Assembly: GCA_005784505.1 (NCBI GenBank)
Contig: VCAZ01000017.1
Coordinates: 3,927,572-3,991,571, forward strand
DNA length: 64,000 nt
Origin: Bagarius yarrelli
Lineage: Eukaryota; Chordata; Actinopteri; Siluriformes; Sisoridae
Reading direction: 5' to 3'
Shown one piece after another: positions 1-10,290 of this stretch. Every line of letters starts with the position of its first letter. Positions within the stretch are counted from its first letter, which is position 1. The notes under the pieces were generated by a model. It saw only the letters and a program-made list of their open reading frames with translations, was not told the origin of the DNA and searched no databases. The translations under genes were made by a program, and so were the position numbers.

Positions 1-870
1 CGTTTTTTCTTCAATTTTTAGTGGCAGATTAGATTTTTAATAGAATAATTTATTTTTTTTTTTTATTATACTATTATTCTTTTACAATTATAGAATTTCT
101 AACATTCTAATATTTAATATCAAATTTCATGTCATTCTCCAAAAAAATGATGGGATGTAAATATTAGATCATTTCTGTTGGTTGGTTGTATCCTGATCTG
201 ATCTATATTTACCCTAATACTCAGTTTTACCTTAAATTAACCATTTACACTTAAAGAAATCACTTTTAAAAGAACCGGTTGTAACATGTTTCGTAATGTG
301 ACTGATGTCTCAGTGTTTGTGTTGGTCTGTAGAAAGCAAAATGTCTCTGTGTACAGTACTCCCAGTGATGGGAGGGGAAACTGATCGTAATTACACATCA
401 GGATTCAGGCACGGAACCGGCGGAAACCTCGTCCAGCACGGCTAAACTAAGTGGAGCCTCTTGAGCTAAATAGGTTTTTGCTGTAGACGTAATGAGAAAC
501 GATCGATGATGATTTAGCGTGACGCGCTCCACAAATACAAAAGCATCCAGCTAAAAAAAAAAGAAAAAAAAAGCTGGGCATGAACTGACTGTTGAATTCT
601 TAACACACGTAATATACAGACATCATTTTATTATAGAATAGTCAAGATTGTAGAAAAAAAAAACAATTATTAAGTTATTACTATGTAATAAACTATTTAT
701 TATTCTTTATAAACACCCAAGTGTAATTATTTTTAAGAAATAATTATCTTTTTTTTGCTATTCTTCTACTATAACATTACCCAACTAATGACACAATCAC
801 AAGCTGTCATTTTTATTTATCCTTTTATAGTTACTTTTAATAAGGAAGTGAAACTTAAGTAAAGGAAAAG
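1..870. other. Unassigned AT-rich sequence
   Basis: This is single-copy-looking DNA with several homopolymer runs, for example T-rich near 50-65 and A-rich near 549-570. A more balanced patch with several CpGs lies around 395-535. I see no tRNA-like head, inverted termini, protein similarity or splice-bounded frame. Confidence 0.5.
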
Positions 871-1210
871 CGGTAGCTCAGTAGTTAATGCAGGGGGTAT
901 CCAAACTTGGTCCTGGAAGGCTGGTGTTCTGCAGAGTTTAGCTCCAACCCTAATAAAACCTACCTGAACCAGCCTTGGTAGGTATACTTAAAACTTAAAG
1001 GTAGATGTGTTGAGAAAAATTGGAGCTGAACTCTGTAGGACACCGGCCCTCCAAAACTGACTTCGCCCGCCCGCGAGTTAAGGTGTTGGAATGTTGATTT
1101 GAAGCTTAATTCCCAATTTCATTCAATGGGCTCAATTTCCAGCACCACAAATTTCCAACACCCCCAAGCTGTCACTGCTGGGCCCCTGAGCAAGACCCTT
1201 AAAGTTGTAG
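871..1210 (+). mobile_element. SINE family B copy, split by a MITE
   Basis: The head CGGTAGCTCAGTAGTTAA (A-box-like) ends at 890 and resumes at 1076 with AGTTAAGGTGTTGGA. It continues through CAGCACCAC, CTGTCACTGCTGGGCCCCTG and AGCAAGACCCTTAA, which are the diagnostic blocks of this tRNA-derived family. The 3' L2-like tail is lost after about 1205. The interruption is a separate element at 891-1075. Confidence 0.8.
891..1075 (+). mobile_element. Palindromic hAT-type MITE inserted in a SINE
   Basis: The element opens with CAGGGGGTATCCAAACTTGG and carries two long inverted arms. The left arm includes GCAGAGTTTAGCTCCAACC. The right arm includes GGAGCTGAACTCTGTAGGAC followed by ACCGGCCCTCC. It is flanked by AGTTAATG (883-890) and AGTTAAGG (1076-1083), a 7/8 match. 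An 8-bp target duplication is typical of hAT transposons. It has no coding capacity, so it is a non-autonomous element. Confidence 0.8.
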
Positions 1211-1667
1211 AAGCATTAGGAGATTTTGGAATATGCTAACGGTAGCTTGATAGCACTGAAAGTGCAGTTCCTTTTTGACGTTCAAATCCACGCCTCCTGA
1301 ACACACACAGACTAGACAAACAGAAACAACGTTACTACAGTACATCATGTGCCATTCGCCAGAGAAAGACTGTACAGTTAGTAACAGTCATTAACAATTT
1401 TCTAGCTACTCCAACATCTGTGGATCAAATCGATTAGATTAAATCAGATTTAAGGACAGACCCGGACTATACAGATTCCTGAAAAGAATATAAAAAGATT
1501 TTATATTAGCATGCAGCAATTATATGTCCTTCATATACAACCTCTTGAGACAGAAAAAAAGTTAGCTGTATGACCTACTATAAAATGTTCCGATGCCCTA
1601 TTTTCACTAATTACTGTATTTTATTAAAATTTTACCTATTAAATAAAGGATTAACATTATTTGCAAA
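1211..1667. other. Unassigned sequence
   Basis: The start may include the eroded SINE tail. The rest is AT-rich DNA without recognisable repeat, exon or RNA features. Confidence 0.4.
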
Positions 1668-1815
1668 AGTGGTAGCTCAGTGGTTAGCGTGTTGAACTGA
1701 TACCTGGGGATCAAGGATTCGATTTCACCAAGTTGCCACTTTTGGGCCCCTTATCAAGGTCTCTAACCTCTAATTGCTCAGTTGTATAAAAGAGATAAAT
1801 GTAAGTCGCAGTTAA
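1668..1815 (+). mobile_element. SINE family B copy
   Basis: It carries GTGGTAGCTCAGTGGTTAG, a degenerate B-box-like GGATTCGATTTC, CACCAAGTTGCCACTTTTGG and ATTGCTCAGTTGTATAAAAG, then ATAAATGTAAGTCGC. It is truncated just into the shared LINE-like tail. Confidence 0.85.
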
Positions 1816-1839
1816 ATAGTCGAGTGTTTAAAATGCTAT

Positions 1840-2225
1840 TTCTGTTGTTTGTGCTGCAACATCATTTCCAACAATCTGGGGTACTTTTTTGATGTCTATC
1901 TCGAAGAAAGAGCTTGGAAGCTTTTGCTTCATGTTGCCAAAATTTCAACAGAAGATATTACATTGCGATATATTTGCAATTTGCATGCGCCGGGGCTCCT
2001 GTGCGGTTCTTCTTAACCGTCTCGTTTCACATAGCTTGTTTGCCACCTATGATGGCCGCAGACTTTTTTTTTTTTTTTTATTCCCCCTGCTTTCATTGCT
2101 ATTTAAATAAGCATACGGTTCGAGCGCTCCTTTCAGCCTCGGGGCAGCAACCCGTCAAGCTATTATTATTATTACTTACTGTGAAGGTGAACTTACTCTG
2201 TTTCATATTAGCGCAGTAATTGAGC
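1840..2225. other. Candidate conserved non-coding element
   Basis: This is balanced, non-repetitive sequence between a SINE and microsatellites. It contains a perfect POU octamer word ATTTGCAT at 1979-1986, a T16 run and a short ATT repeat near 2164. Overlapping short frames here show no family similarity. The regulatory call rests on composition and motif words only. Confidence 0.25.
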
Positions 2226-2249
2226 GTTTATGTGTGTATTTCCCAGCCC

Positions 2250-2362
2250 TTCTCTCTCTCTCTCTTTTGCCATGTCCTCCTAGTAGCCTTCGAGTCCTTT
2301 ACACCTGCCGAATATGCCATAGGTAAAACTTCTAATACATCCTCACACACACACACACACAC
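2250..2362. repeat. Short (TC)n and (CA)n microsatellites
   Basis: A TC run at about 2251-2265 and a CA run at about 2344-2362 flank unremarkable sequence. Confidence 0.8.
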
Positions 2363-2379
2363 TTGTTTACGTTCTCTAC

Positions 2380-2650
2380 TTCAGCTTTGATTAGCGCAGT
2401 TTGTGTTATCGAGTCGCGGCGCAAGCTTCTGTCTCAAAGAAGGAATGCTGGTAAATAACTGCTATAGATAAGAGCGGAAATCTTCCATCAAATCGTCTTC
2501 ACGACAGTTTATGGTCGCGTCGAATGACATTTATATATGGCGTTTTAGTGGGAGGCCAATGAAAAGCCCGGCTCGGAAATAAAGTCGGCTATAATTCACG
2601 CCAACTCGCCGTCAGCCTTACATTAATATTATGACCATATCAGTCACACG
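2380..2650. other. Candidate conserved non-coding element
   Basis: This is CpG-containing unique sequence with a balanced base mix. It contains TGATTAGCGCAG, GTTTATGGTCGCGTCG, ATTTATATATGGCG and AGGCCAATGAAAAG (a CCAAT-type word). The style resembles vertebrate developmental enhancers. No reading frame or transposon feature explains it. Conservation was not tested. Confidence 0.35.
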
Positions 2651-3246
2651 GACCATCTATTACACACAGATTCTGCTCGACATTGTTTGGTGTGACATAA
2701 GAAAGGATATTACTCTGAAGGAAGACCGATGCCGGCCCGGAGCGCAGACGTTCTTCAGGTGAAAGTAAATATGACAGGATCTAGTCAGGATCTGAGAGAA
2801 TATTGGAAAATAATAAGGAATCATCAACAATGTGGTCCAGATGTGTGTAGTATACCTCTTACCCACCGGGTCCGGTTTGTACTAGACAGGGAGCAAAGCC
2901 CGCTTACGCCATGTGACCGGATTTGATATCTAGCTCAGTTTAGCCTAAATGTTGTTAACTTTTGTTTTGCAGTGTATAGCAGTGCTAACTTAGCTATTTG
3001 ATGCCATTCACTTCTACTTCGAGTAGGCTCACACTTCAATCAAAGTATTACCTCTCAAAATGCTGTCTCAGGTCTGACTTGACTCTCCAAAGCTTGTTTC
3101 CAGTTTGGGGACCAGCATCTGCCCCGGTCGGAAAGTGGTATTATTAATTTATACCCTTCTGGATTAGGCAGCTGTGAGAAACCAGGCTGAGAAGGATCCA
3201 TGATGCAGAGATAAGTTTATCAAAGTAATTACAAAACTATCAAGAA
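2651..3246. other. Unassigned mixed sequence
   Basis: This is moderately balanced DNA, densest near 2690-2900. Short overlapping frames on both strands look like chance. No repeat family was recognised. Confidence 0.4.
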
Positions 3247-3345
3247 AAGGCCAGCGTTGTGGTGTAGTGGGTAAGGTGCTGGCACCCGCATGCGCTGTTG
3301 CACTCTGGCGACCCGAGCTCGATTCCGGCTCAGGGCTTTTCTTAC
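3247..3345 (+). mobile_element. SINE family D head
   Basis: GGCCAGCGTTGTGGTGTAG, TGGGTAAGGTGCTGGCAC and a B-box-like GAGCTCGATTCCGGCTC match a tRNA-derived SINE common in teleosts. A second, minus-strand copy lies at 60398-60570. The usual pyrimidine-rich 3' body is missing here. Confidence 0.65.
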
Positions 3346-3384
3346 TTTACAATGAGGTGACATCTGTGTTAGCTTATAAAGCCA

Positions 3385-3455
3385 GCAACCGGAAGTGATG
3401 CCGGAAGTGGCATGGCTAGATTTCTGGCGAGGGCGCCCTCCTGTGGTCAATGGAC
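3385..3455. promoter_or_regulatory. Tandem ETS motifs plus CTCF-like motif
   Basis: Two perfect CCGGAAGTG words (3389-3397 and 3401-3409) are separated by three bases; this is the ETS/GABP core seen in many vertebrate promoters. Downstream, 3431-3449 read on the minus strand contains CCACAGGAGGGCGC. That matches the CTCF core CCASYAGRKGGCRC at 12 of 14 positions, with two mismatches at conserved sites. The sites lie just 3' of a SINE D head and may have arrived with that repeat. Binding is untested. Confidence 0.35.
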
Positions 3456-3885
3456 TGGAGCGTTACTGCAGCTTATTGGGCAACCAGGTAATCTGTGTTT
3501 ATTAGCATCTACATGTTCTTTTTTTTAAAAATTAGCAAAATCGTCTAATTAAGTAAGTTGTAAAAATACTCTGGCTTTTGTAAAGGTTTAGCTATTAATA
3601 AGGAAACTAAGAAAAATGACCAACTTGTTAATGTTTTGGAAAAAGTACTAACAATATTTGTTACCTCTTCTGACTGAGTTCACCAGTCACGTAGCATAAA
3701 TACTAATAAATTAAATATATCTAAATGATATTTTGGCAACAAGGTTCCTCCTTTTATAGTCCGTTTTCTGTTGATGTTCTGTTTTTTTCTTTCTTCTTGC
3801 CCACTTGTTTAAGGAACAATATCCCTTTCAGCTACGTGCCCTGATGCATATTTAATAAACTCTAGTATATTCATATTACTGTGGG
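3456..3885. other. Unassigned AT-rich sequence
   Basis: I see nothing recognisable here beyond A/T runs. Confidence 0.4.
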
Positions 3886-4340
3886 AGGTGAAGCAGCCCT
3901 CCTTCGCTCTTCTTCTCTCTCTGTGTTTTCAGCTTCTATCAAACGGCAGCGGATTCGCCATGCCGAGTTGCCTTGCTTGCGGTAATTTATTTGCTCTGCC
4001 CTCTCGCTCTAATGTTACAAATGAGAAATGGCGAAATCTGTGCCGTAGCTAATCTCTCGTCCTGACCCCTGTCGCTGTCGCAGAAGCACAGCACAGGAAT
4101 AAACCACTTCCTTTAAAACGTGTTGATTTTCCATACTCCGATATTGACTAAGCGCCCCCCTGTTTGATGTATGCCTTACTCACCGGTAAGGCTTAACGTG
4201 TTAGTTCTGCCTCTGCCGACTGTGCAGGAGCAGCCCGCCGCGCGCTAGGCTATCACGATTGACTGTTCGGATTGACTCGCTCGGAGTTTACTCTTCTTCT
4301 CTCCTGGTCCCGCTGGCTTTATGTCAACAGATCGGGAGAG
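3886..4340. other. Candidate conserved non-coding element
   Basis: This is balanced sequence containing GGCAGCGGATTCGCCATGCC, GCTTGCGGTAATTTATTTGC and GAGAAATGGCGAAATC, then CpG-bearing DNA to about 4330. No transposon or coding similarity is seen. Confidence 0.3.
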
Positions 4341-4604
4341 TTAAACAAAGCTCGGAAGCTATGGTAACGGAAAACGTGTTGGGTTTTTGTTTGTTCTCAT
4401 TCAGCCGAAGTTTATAGGAAAAATGCCGTAAAGAAGCTCCAAATTCAGTGATTAATCGTTAGATGTTATTATAGGAGGTAAACAATGGAGCTTGGGAATT
4501 CGGCCCTAAATAGGAGCGCGGGAAACAGGGGGCTTGGGAACAGGAAATTGTTTATACAGGAATGTTAAGTGATACCTCCATGCAACTGAGATGTAGGGAT
4601 GTCC

Positions 4605-4651
4605 TCTCTTGCTTTCTCTTTCTCTGTATCTCCCTCTATCTCGCTCTCCTT

Positions 4652-4711
<60 letters not shown>

Positions 4712-4851
4712 TTCTCACTCTCTATTAATCTCTCTCTCTTTCCACCGCTCTCTCCTTTCTCTCTACCTGTCTCTTTCCCTACTTCTCTCTCACTTTCTCT
4801 TTCTCCTACTCTCCTCCCCTTCCTTTCTATCTATCCCTTATTCTTTTATTC

Positions 4852-4902
<51 letters not shown>

Positions 4903-4998
4903 TATTTTCTATTTCTATCTATGCCTCTCTCTTTCCATCTCTCCCTCCCTTTTTTTCTGTCTCTCTGTCTCTCTCTCCACATTGTCCTCTCTCCAATG
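4605..4998 (+). repeat. Polypyrimidine tract with (TCTA)n and (TC)n
   Basis: The plus strand is almost pure C/T with interspersed A for about 390 bases. It includes a TCTA array at about 4653-4711 and a CT array at about 4855-4890. It produces frames on the plus strand encoding Ser/Leu/Tyr-rich repeats, which are artefacts of the repeat. Confidence 0.95.
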
Positions 4999-5798
4999 AT
5001 TTACACTGCAGATTTGGTCTTAGGAGGTCTCTTAACCTTTATTTTCGAGGAGGAAATAAATGACTATTTGTTTTCCACTGACGGCACATTTAAAAGTGCC
5101 TTTTTTGGATAAATAATTTTACTTTCAGTCTGAAAACATTGACTGTTTATTGCCGGTCCAAGCCTTTTTATAGGGACACTTAAACTTGCAACATAACAGA
5201 TTCATTCCAATAGTTATTGCATATAATTTTGTATAAATTCATTTATTATGATTTATAAAGTGGAATTTTGCATTATTGAATTTCCAAAAATAAAAGTAAA
5301 AAAAAAAACCAAAACATGCAAGTGGCTTTAAAAAAGGCAACCGTTTCACCCTGATTAAAAATTATTACAAATGATCAATATTTATAAACAAATGTTTTAA
5401 AAAACATCTGATTTTTAAAAAACTGTACTATAATATGTTTACATTTTATATAAAAAAGTAGAAATGCCAGAAATTACCCCACTTTTTATCCTCTTTCAGC
5501 ACCATTTAAGCACCATGTTTCCACGGGCTCGCACCTATAACTGGGGCAAAGCCTATGCCTGAAGGCGGAGAGGAAACCTATAAGCACATTCTGACCTGGA
5601 ATCAGAAATGGGGCGCTGACAGTTTCGAGGTCACTGCTGAAACGATGTCTTAGGAGTTTTCATGTCTGTGAATTGTTCACCTTTTAGTAATATTTTATTT
5701 ATTTACTTGCCCTCTAAGGATATACATCAAATATTACATCAACAAATATAATTAAACATTTCACATTTCAATACTTTTGTAAAACCTATAATACTTAT
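4999..5798. other. Unassigned AT-rich sequence
   Basis: This is AT-rich DNA; a somewhat more balanced part lies at 5510-5650. No element was recognised. Confidence 0.45.
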
Positions 5799-6088
5799 TA
5801 ATCTTCTATACCCGCTTATTCCCTAATTTGGGGTCACAGGGATCTGCTGGAGTCTATCCCAGCCATGTCTGAAAGGGTGATAGGCAGGAGGGGGACACCC
5901 TGGACAGGTCGTCAGTCTATCACAGGGCCACACACACACTCACACTCGCTGCTATGGTCAACTTAAAATCACCAATCAATCTAACATACATGTTTTTGGA
6001 CTGTGGGAGGAAACCGGAGAACCCGGAGTAAACCCACACAAGCAGGGGGAAAATATGTAAACTCCACACAGAAAGGCCCCTGCCCGGG
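5799..6088 (-). mobile_element. SINE family A (DANA/Mermaid-like), 5'-truncated
   Basis: Read on the minus strand it runs through CCTTTCTGTGTGGAGTTTAC, GGTTTCCTCCCACAGTCC and AAAAACATGTATG, then GGGATAGACTCCAGCAGATC and CCTGTGACCCC. These are the characteristic body blocks of the DANA/Mermaid SINE class. The tRNA-like head is missing and the element abuts a SINE B fragment directly. Confidence 0.85.
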
Positions 6089-6090
6089 GA

Positions 6091-6212
6091 GTTAGACTGC
6101 CAATTGAAAGATCATGATTCAATTCCCAGCACCACCAATTGGCCAACCCCTGATTGCTCCGTTGTATAAAAGAGATCAATCTAAGTCGCTCTGGATAAGG
6201 ACGTCTGAAGAT
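6091..6212 (+). mobile_element. SINE family B fragment
   Basis: Recognisable blocks are TTAGACTGCCAATTGAAAG, GATTCAATTCCCAGCACCAC, GTTGTATAAAAGAGAT and AAGTCGCTCTGGATAAGGAC. The 5' head is missing and there is an internal deletion of the CTGAGCAAGGCCC block. Confidence 0.8.
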
Positions 6213-6605
6213 TTTTAGCTGATTTTTAAATAAATTTGGTGAGCACTAAAGTACAACTTCCACCCAACCAACCAAATTTCCAACCAACCATCCTACCTGT
6301 CATTGAACCAACCGACCAATAAACCACCCGAACAATCAATCAACAATTTATTTTGATTAATTAGACCCTTATTGGATAAAATTTCCCAAGGGCTCTTTGA
6401 ATAATCAATTAATATATCTTTCTAGAGACAAGGTACAGATTTTTATCATCAGGTTCCATCCTGTCTCTATCCTGACTATACACCAGATGCTTTTTTTTAT
6501 TTTTCGCTCTACTGTTGACATTTTGTTGTTTGACAGGACTTTGTCCCAGGTTCCGATGTGTGTTTAAATTACAGCCGAGGTTGTTGGCTTTAAAACTATG
6601 CATAT
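6213..6605. other. Unassigned, includes degenerate (AACC)n
   Basis: A loose AACC/AACCG repeat runs at about 6262-6340. The remainder is AT-rich with no recognised feature. Confidence 0.5.
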
Positions 6606-7060
6606 GAATGCATGCTCACTGCTTTCCCAGGCTATTCTTCACCCTGCCAGTCTGACCCCACACTAACACACTTTTTCATTAGAAATCCCACTCTTTGATT
6701 CCCAAGCCAGCCTGTAGCTCTTACAAACTGTTTACATCACCCCTGAAAATGAGTTTGAATTATATGTTTGTGCAATAGATTCCTTTGGTGGGATTTTGGT
6801 TGAATGTTTGCACAGGACAATTAGTTCCTCTTTGGGAACTCATGCAACGCTTTGGGAACGCTTTTCCTGCATGACCGCAGTCTTAAAGCACATGTGGAAT
6901 CACACCTATCGGAAATCGATATGCCATGAGCATGGCACGTCATGAGCGGAGTGACGTCATTGGACAGGAAGTACAATGGCGAGTATCCAGCTACATTAAT
7001 TCATGTTTCTTTGAACACCCAGACAGCGAATTGACAGTATGGTGCTATAGGCATCTCGTT
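6606..7060. other. Candidate conserved non-coding element with CRE
   Basis: This is balanced unique sequence. It contains a perfect palindromic CRE, TGACGTCA, at 6952-6959, preceded by CACGTCATGAGC. Other parts (6610-6780) are non-repetitive with homeodomain-like TCATTAG words. Regulatory function is inferred only. Confidence 0.3.
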
Positions 7061-7540
7061 CCCATAGTATTTTAACTCAACTAGAGTTTCCCTATTGACT
7101 TGTTAGTGTTTTGCTTATAACGATGTTTACCATATTCACATTTATATATAAACAATAAATATTATTATTTATATAGTTATAATTAGTAGCACATTGAGAT
7201 CATAGAAAAAAATAGATCTGTTTCTTCAGTCCACATTTTCAGTTCCACAATACTTTCAGATTTAAGAGTAGCTGATTCTGGCTGAAGACAGAGGTCTATA
7301 TGCTGTTAATAAGACCTGTCGTATATGTTTTTTATCTCCTAAATACGAAAACTTTTCAAGGGTAAATACTGTATTTACACGTTACTATATAAAGCACATA
7401 ATGTAAACATCTCTCTCACACACACACACACACACACTTGAATGTGTTTGCATATCAGAACTGTGCCTCTCTGAAGAGGCTCATCACAGGAAAAAATAGT
7501 CTTGTTTATTAAACCGATGAAACGTAAGATTGCATTTAAT
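7061..7540. other. AT-rich sequence with a (CA)n tract
   Basis: The stretch is AT-rich, with a CA microsatellite at about 7411-7438. Nothing else was recognised. Confidence 0.5.
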
Positions 7541-8345
7541 AACGTTCAAGTAGGTCAGCCACCAGCCAGCACATCTAATCAAGCTGAATATTCAATTCAA
7601 GTATCTCTTTTCTTTTTATCTTTTTTGCTTTATTGGAATATTAGTTAAATGATAAACAAATAAGCTACATCTATCCAGTATGTGCATTTTATTCATTCAA
7701 ATTAAAAATAAAAACTAAAAAAAAAAACTGATCTAAAACATTGCTTATCTTTAACGTGTGACATCCTGTAGGCCAAAGCAATCCTTAATCAGAATCACCT
7801 GAGCTTCGCTGGATGCCCATCAAAAGCATGAGCTTCCTGTGGAGAAGAGCTTGGCTGGGTGTTATAAATTACCCCGCACATTCATGGCCTGCAGATGACA
7901 GGAAGACCAGAGTGGAATGTCCTTTTCTCCCGAGCGGAAATTACTATCTTGTGATTTCCAAAAAAACTTTTTTTTTTTTTTTTGCAACTGGATTGTTTCA
8001 AGCCTGAAAGAGGTGAGACGCCTCTCTGGAATCAGCACTGGCAAATTCACCTCAGTTTCTAACCCAGGCCTGCTTTGCTTCCTGCACCGAAACGTTTTTA
8101 TTAAGCCCCAGCCGGCATTGTGCTGTCGTTTGAAGTGGGCGCTGGACTGCGATGAAGCGCTCCTACCACATGACTTGCAACAGGGTGTCTTATTTTATCA
8201 TGGTCGCATCTCTGGAGATGATCTGTCGTTGGCACAGTAACAGCAACAAAAAGTCTGCATATGGAGTCAGCATGCAGGCTGTGTACGCATCACACGGCGC
8301 TGGTCGATCGAAAAGAAAGGTTCTAAAGACAGACAGGATGCAGTT
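7541..8345. other. Mixed unique sequence, candidate regulatory island
   Basis: The part at about 8020-8310 has balanced composition, several CpGs and no repeat signature. It contains CATGACTTGCAACAGGG and TCATGGTCGCATCTC. A T19 run at about 7965-7983 interrupts the unit. Overlapping short frames on both strands are not family-like. Confidence 0.25.
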
Positions 8346-8751
8346 TTTGAAGATTTTCTTAGCTTTTCGTTAAAATTTTGCCATACTGGATATTGATTGG
8401 ATCTTTTTCTACAGCAGACTTTAAGATGGGCACACACTGCCACGATTTGATCATCAGAGATTCCTATAATCTTACGTTAAAATCTTTTGTTTCTCTTTGA
8501 TGGCTAGTTTGCGATCAGTTTTTTTCCTTTCTGGCAGTGTCAAATGATTTCAGACTCTTTCCTATGATAACCATCAAATCAAGGAACAATATGGGCGCCA
8601 AACCTGATGAACAGGAAAATGAGTCCGGTGGAAAGAAGAGCAAAAGAGAAACATATTGAGTTATAAAGGGAAAAGGACTGTTTCTACGATGTATCTTCTT
8701 CGCTGCCGGTAGCTGCTAGCTACCATTTAGCAAAGGAACGTGTGTTATACG
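8346..8751. other. Unassigned sequence
   Basis: This is mixed-composition DNA with no recognised repeat or gene. Confidence 0.4.
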
Positions 8752-8978
8752 CGTTGATTAGATGACCAAGAAGTGGGTTTAAGCCCCACCGCCGCTAGTC
8801 TGCCACTATTGCCTCCTTAAGCAAGACCCTTAACCCTTCCTGCTCCAGGGGTGCTGTATCATATCTGACTCTGTTCTCTGACCCCAACTTTCTAAAATGG
8901 TATATGCGAAGAAACAAATTTCACTGGGCTGTAGTGTAAATGTAACAAAGATGTTAGACATTTTAGACATTTACAATT
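8752..8978 (+). mobile_element. SINE family C copy
   Basis: Diagnostic blocks are GTGGGTTTAAGCCCCACC, AGCAAGACCCTTAACCCTTC, CTGCTCCAGGGGTGCTGTAT and ACCCCAACTTTCTAAAATGG, then GCGAAGAAACAAATTTCACTG. The head is degenerate. Confidence 0.8.
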
Positions 8979-9030
8979 GATTCACATTTTTGTGTTTTCT
9001 ACTTCAATAAAAAATCTAGTCTTTTATCCA

Positions 9031-9150
9031 TCTACCCATTGTCTATAATCGTTTATTCCTAATCAGGGTTCACAGGGAGCTGCTGGAGTTTATCCCAGCT
9101 GTCATTGGGTGAAAAGCAAGGGTACAATCTGGAAGGTCACCAGGCATACA
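9031..9150 (-). mobile_element. SINE family A 3' fragment
   Basis: CAGGGAGCTGCTGGAGTTTA, TCCCAGCTGTCATTGGGTG and the preceding GTTTATTCCTAATC are the reverse complement of the family A 3' body. Confidence 0.7.
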
Positions 9151-9436
9151 GTTTTAGTAAAATATTGTAATAAGATAAAAATAAAAAAAAACATTCTAAA
9201 ATTGTTCTATTGGCTCTTTATTAGTGACCTGAAGAAATGTCTCTTAACAAAAAGCAGCTTTGAAATACATTTTTGTCTTTTTAGCGATAAACTATCAGTG
9301 GGAAGTGGCTAACTTTTCAAAAGCGAATCTAACTCCTTGTTATTTCAATTTTGTAGTTGTCATACATCCCTTTTTCCAATCATAGCTTCAACTTGCACTT
9401 GTAAGGAGTTCCCATACTTGAAAAAGGACCTCAAAT

Positions 9437-9657
9437 AGTAAATGTAAATGTCTTTGTCACATTTACTCTAAAGCACATTATAATTTGTTACTTTGCATAT
9501 CCCGTCTTAGAAAGTTGGGGTCAGAGTGCAGGGTTGTCTATGATCCAGCACCCCTGGAGCAGGAAGGGTTAAGGGTCTTGCTTAAGGATCCAACACTGGC
9601 TGACTGGCGATGTTTTTTTTCAATCAACAACCCAGCCCCTCAGCCACCACTGCCCTA
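9437..9657 (-). mobile_element. SINE family C, near full length
   Basis: The reverse strand reads AGGGCAGTGGTGGCTGAGG, TTAACCCTTCCTGCTCCAG and ACCCCAACTTTCTAAGACGG, then GTGACAAAGACATTTAC. Head and tail are both present. A T-rich stretch disrupts the middle of the head. Confidence 0.75.
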
Positions 9658-9789
9658 AGTATCATTCCCTCACATCCATTTTACATAATCAAACATTTTT
9701 CAGCCATCTTTTTTTCTGACTTCTGACATGACCATATCGTAAAGCATCCTTTATTTTGTTATGATTTTTTTCTTACATGGGAAAATTCA

Positions 9790-9930
9790 GGGACAGTCAT
9801 GACCTCGCCCCTAGGGGAGGGAGGGTCAAGGAGCTTGATAAAGGGCTCAACAGGGGCAGCTTGGTGGTGCTGGATCTTGAACCCCTGACCTTCTGATCTA
9901 TATCACAAAGCCATAATTTTCGAGCCACTA
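9790..9930 (-). mobile_element. Degenerate SINE family B-like fragment
   Basis: AGCTTGGTGGTGCTGGATC, TTGAACCCCTGACCTTC and GAGCCACTA match the reverse complement of the tRNA-like half of family B. The rest is eroded. Confidence 0.5.
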
Positions 9931-9996
9931 CTGATTGAAGACGTGCAATTCTGATATATAAATACGAATATAACTCAATGAGAAGAAAGTTTAAAA

Positions 9997-10290
9997 GTCT
10001 GTGTGGAGTTCTTCCCGTGTTTGTGTGGGTTTACTCCAGGTTCTCCGGTTTCCTTCCACAATCCAACAACATGTATGTTAGGTTAATTGGTGATTCTAAA
10101 TTGCCCATAGGAGTAAGTGTGAATGTGGGTGTGTGGCCTTGTGATGGACTGGCGACCTGTCCAGGGTGTACCCATTCTGCCTTTTGACCCTTTCAGCGAC
10201 GATTAGGATTGACTCCAGCAGATCCCCGTGACCCCGAACTAACGGGTATAGAAGATGAATGAATGAATGAATAAATGAATAAATATATTT
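9997..10290 (+). mobile_element. SINE family A with GAATGAAT tail
   Basis: The body begins at TCTGTGTGGAGTTCTTC and continues through GGTTTACTCCAGGTTCTCC, TTCTAAATTGCCCATAGGAG and GACTCCAGCAGATCCCC. It ends in ATGAATGAATGAATAAATG. The tRNA-like head is missing. Confidence 0.88.

Noticed and set aside
4562..5063. Ser/Leu/Tyr-repeat frames of about 150 codons
   Set aside because: They arise entirely from the TCTA/TC microsatellite tract.
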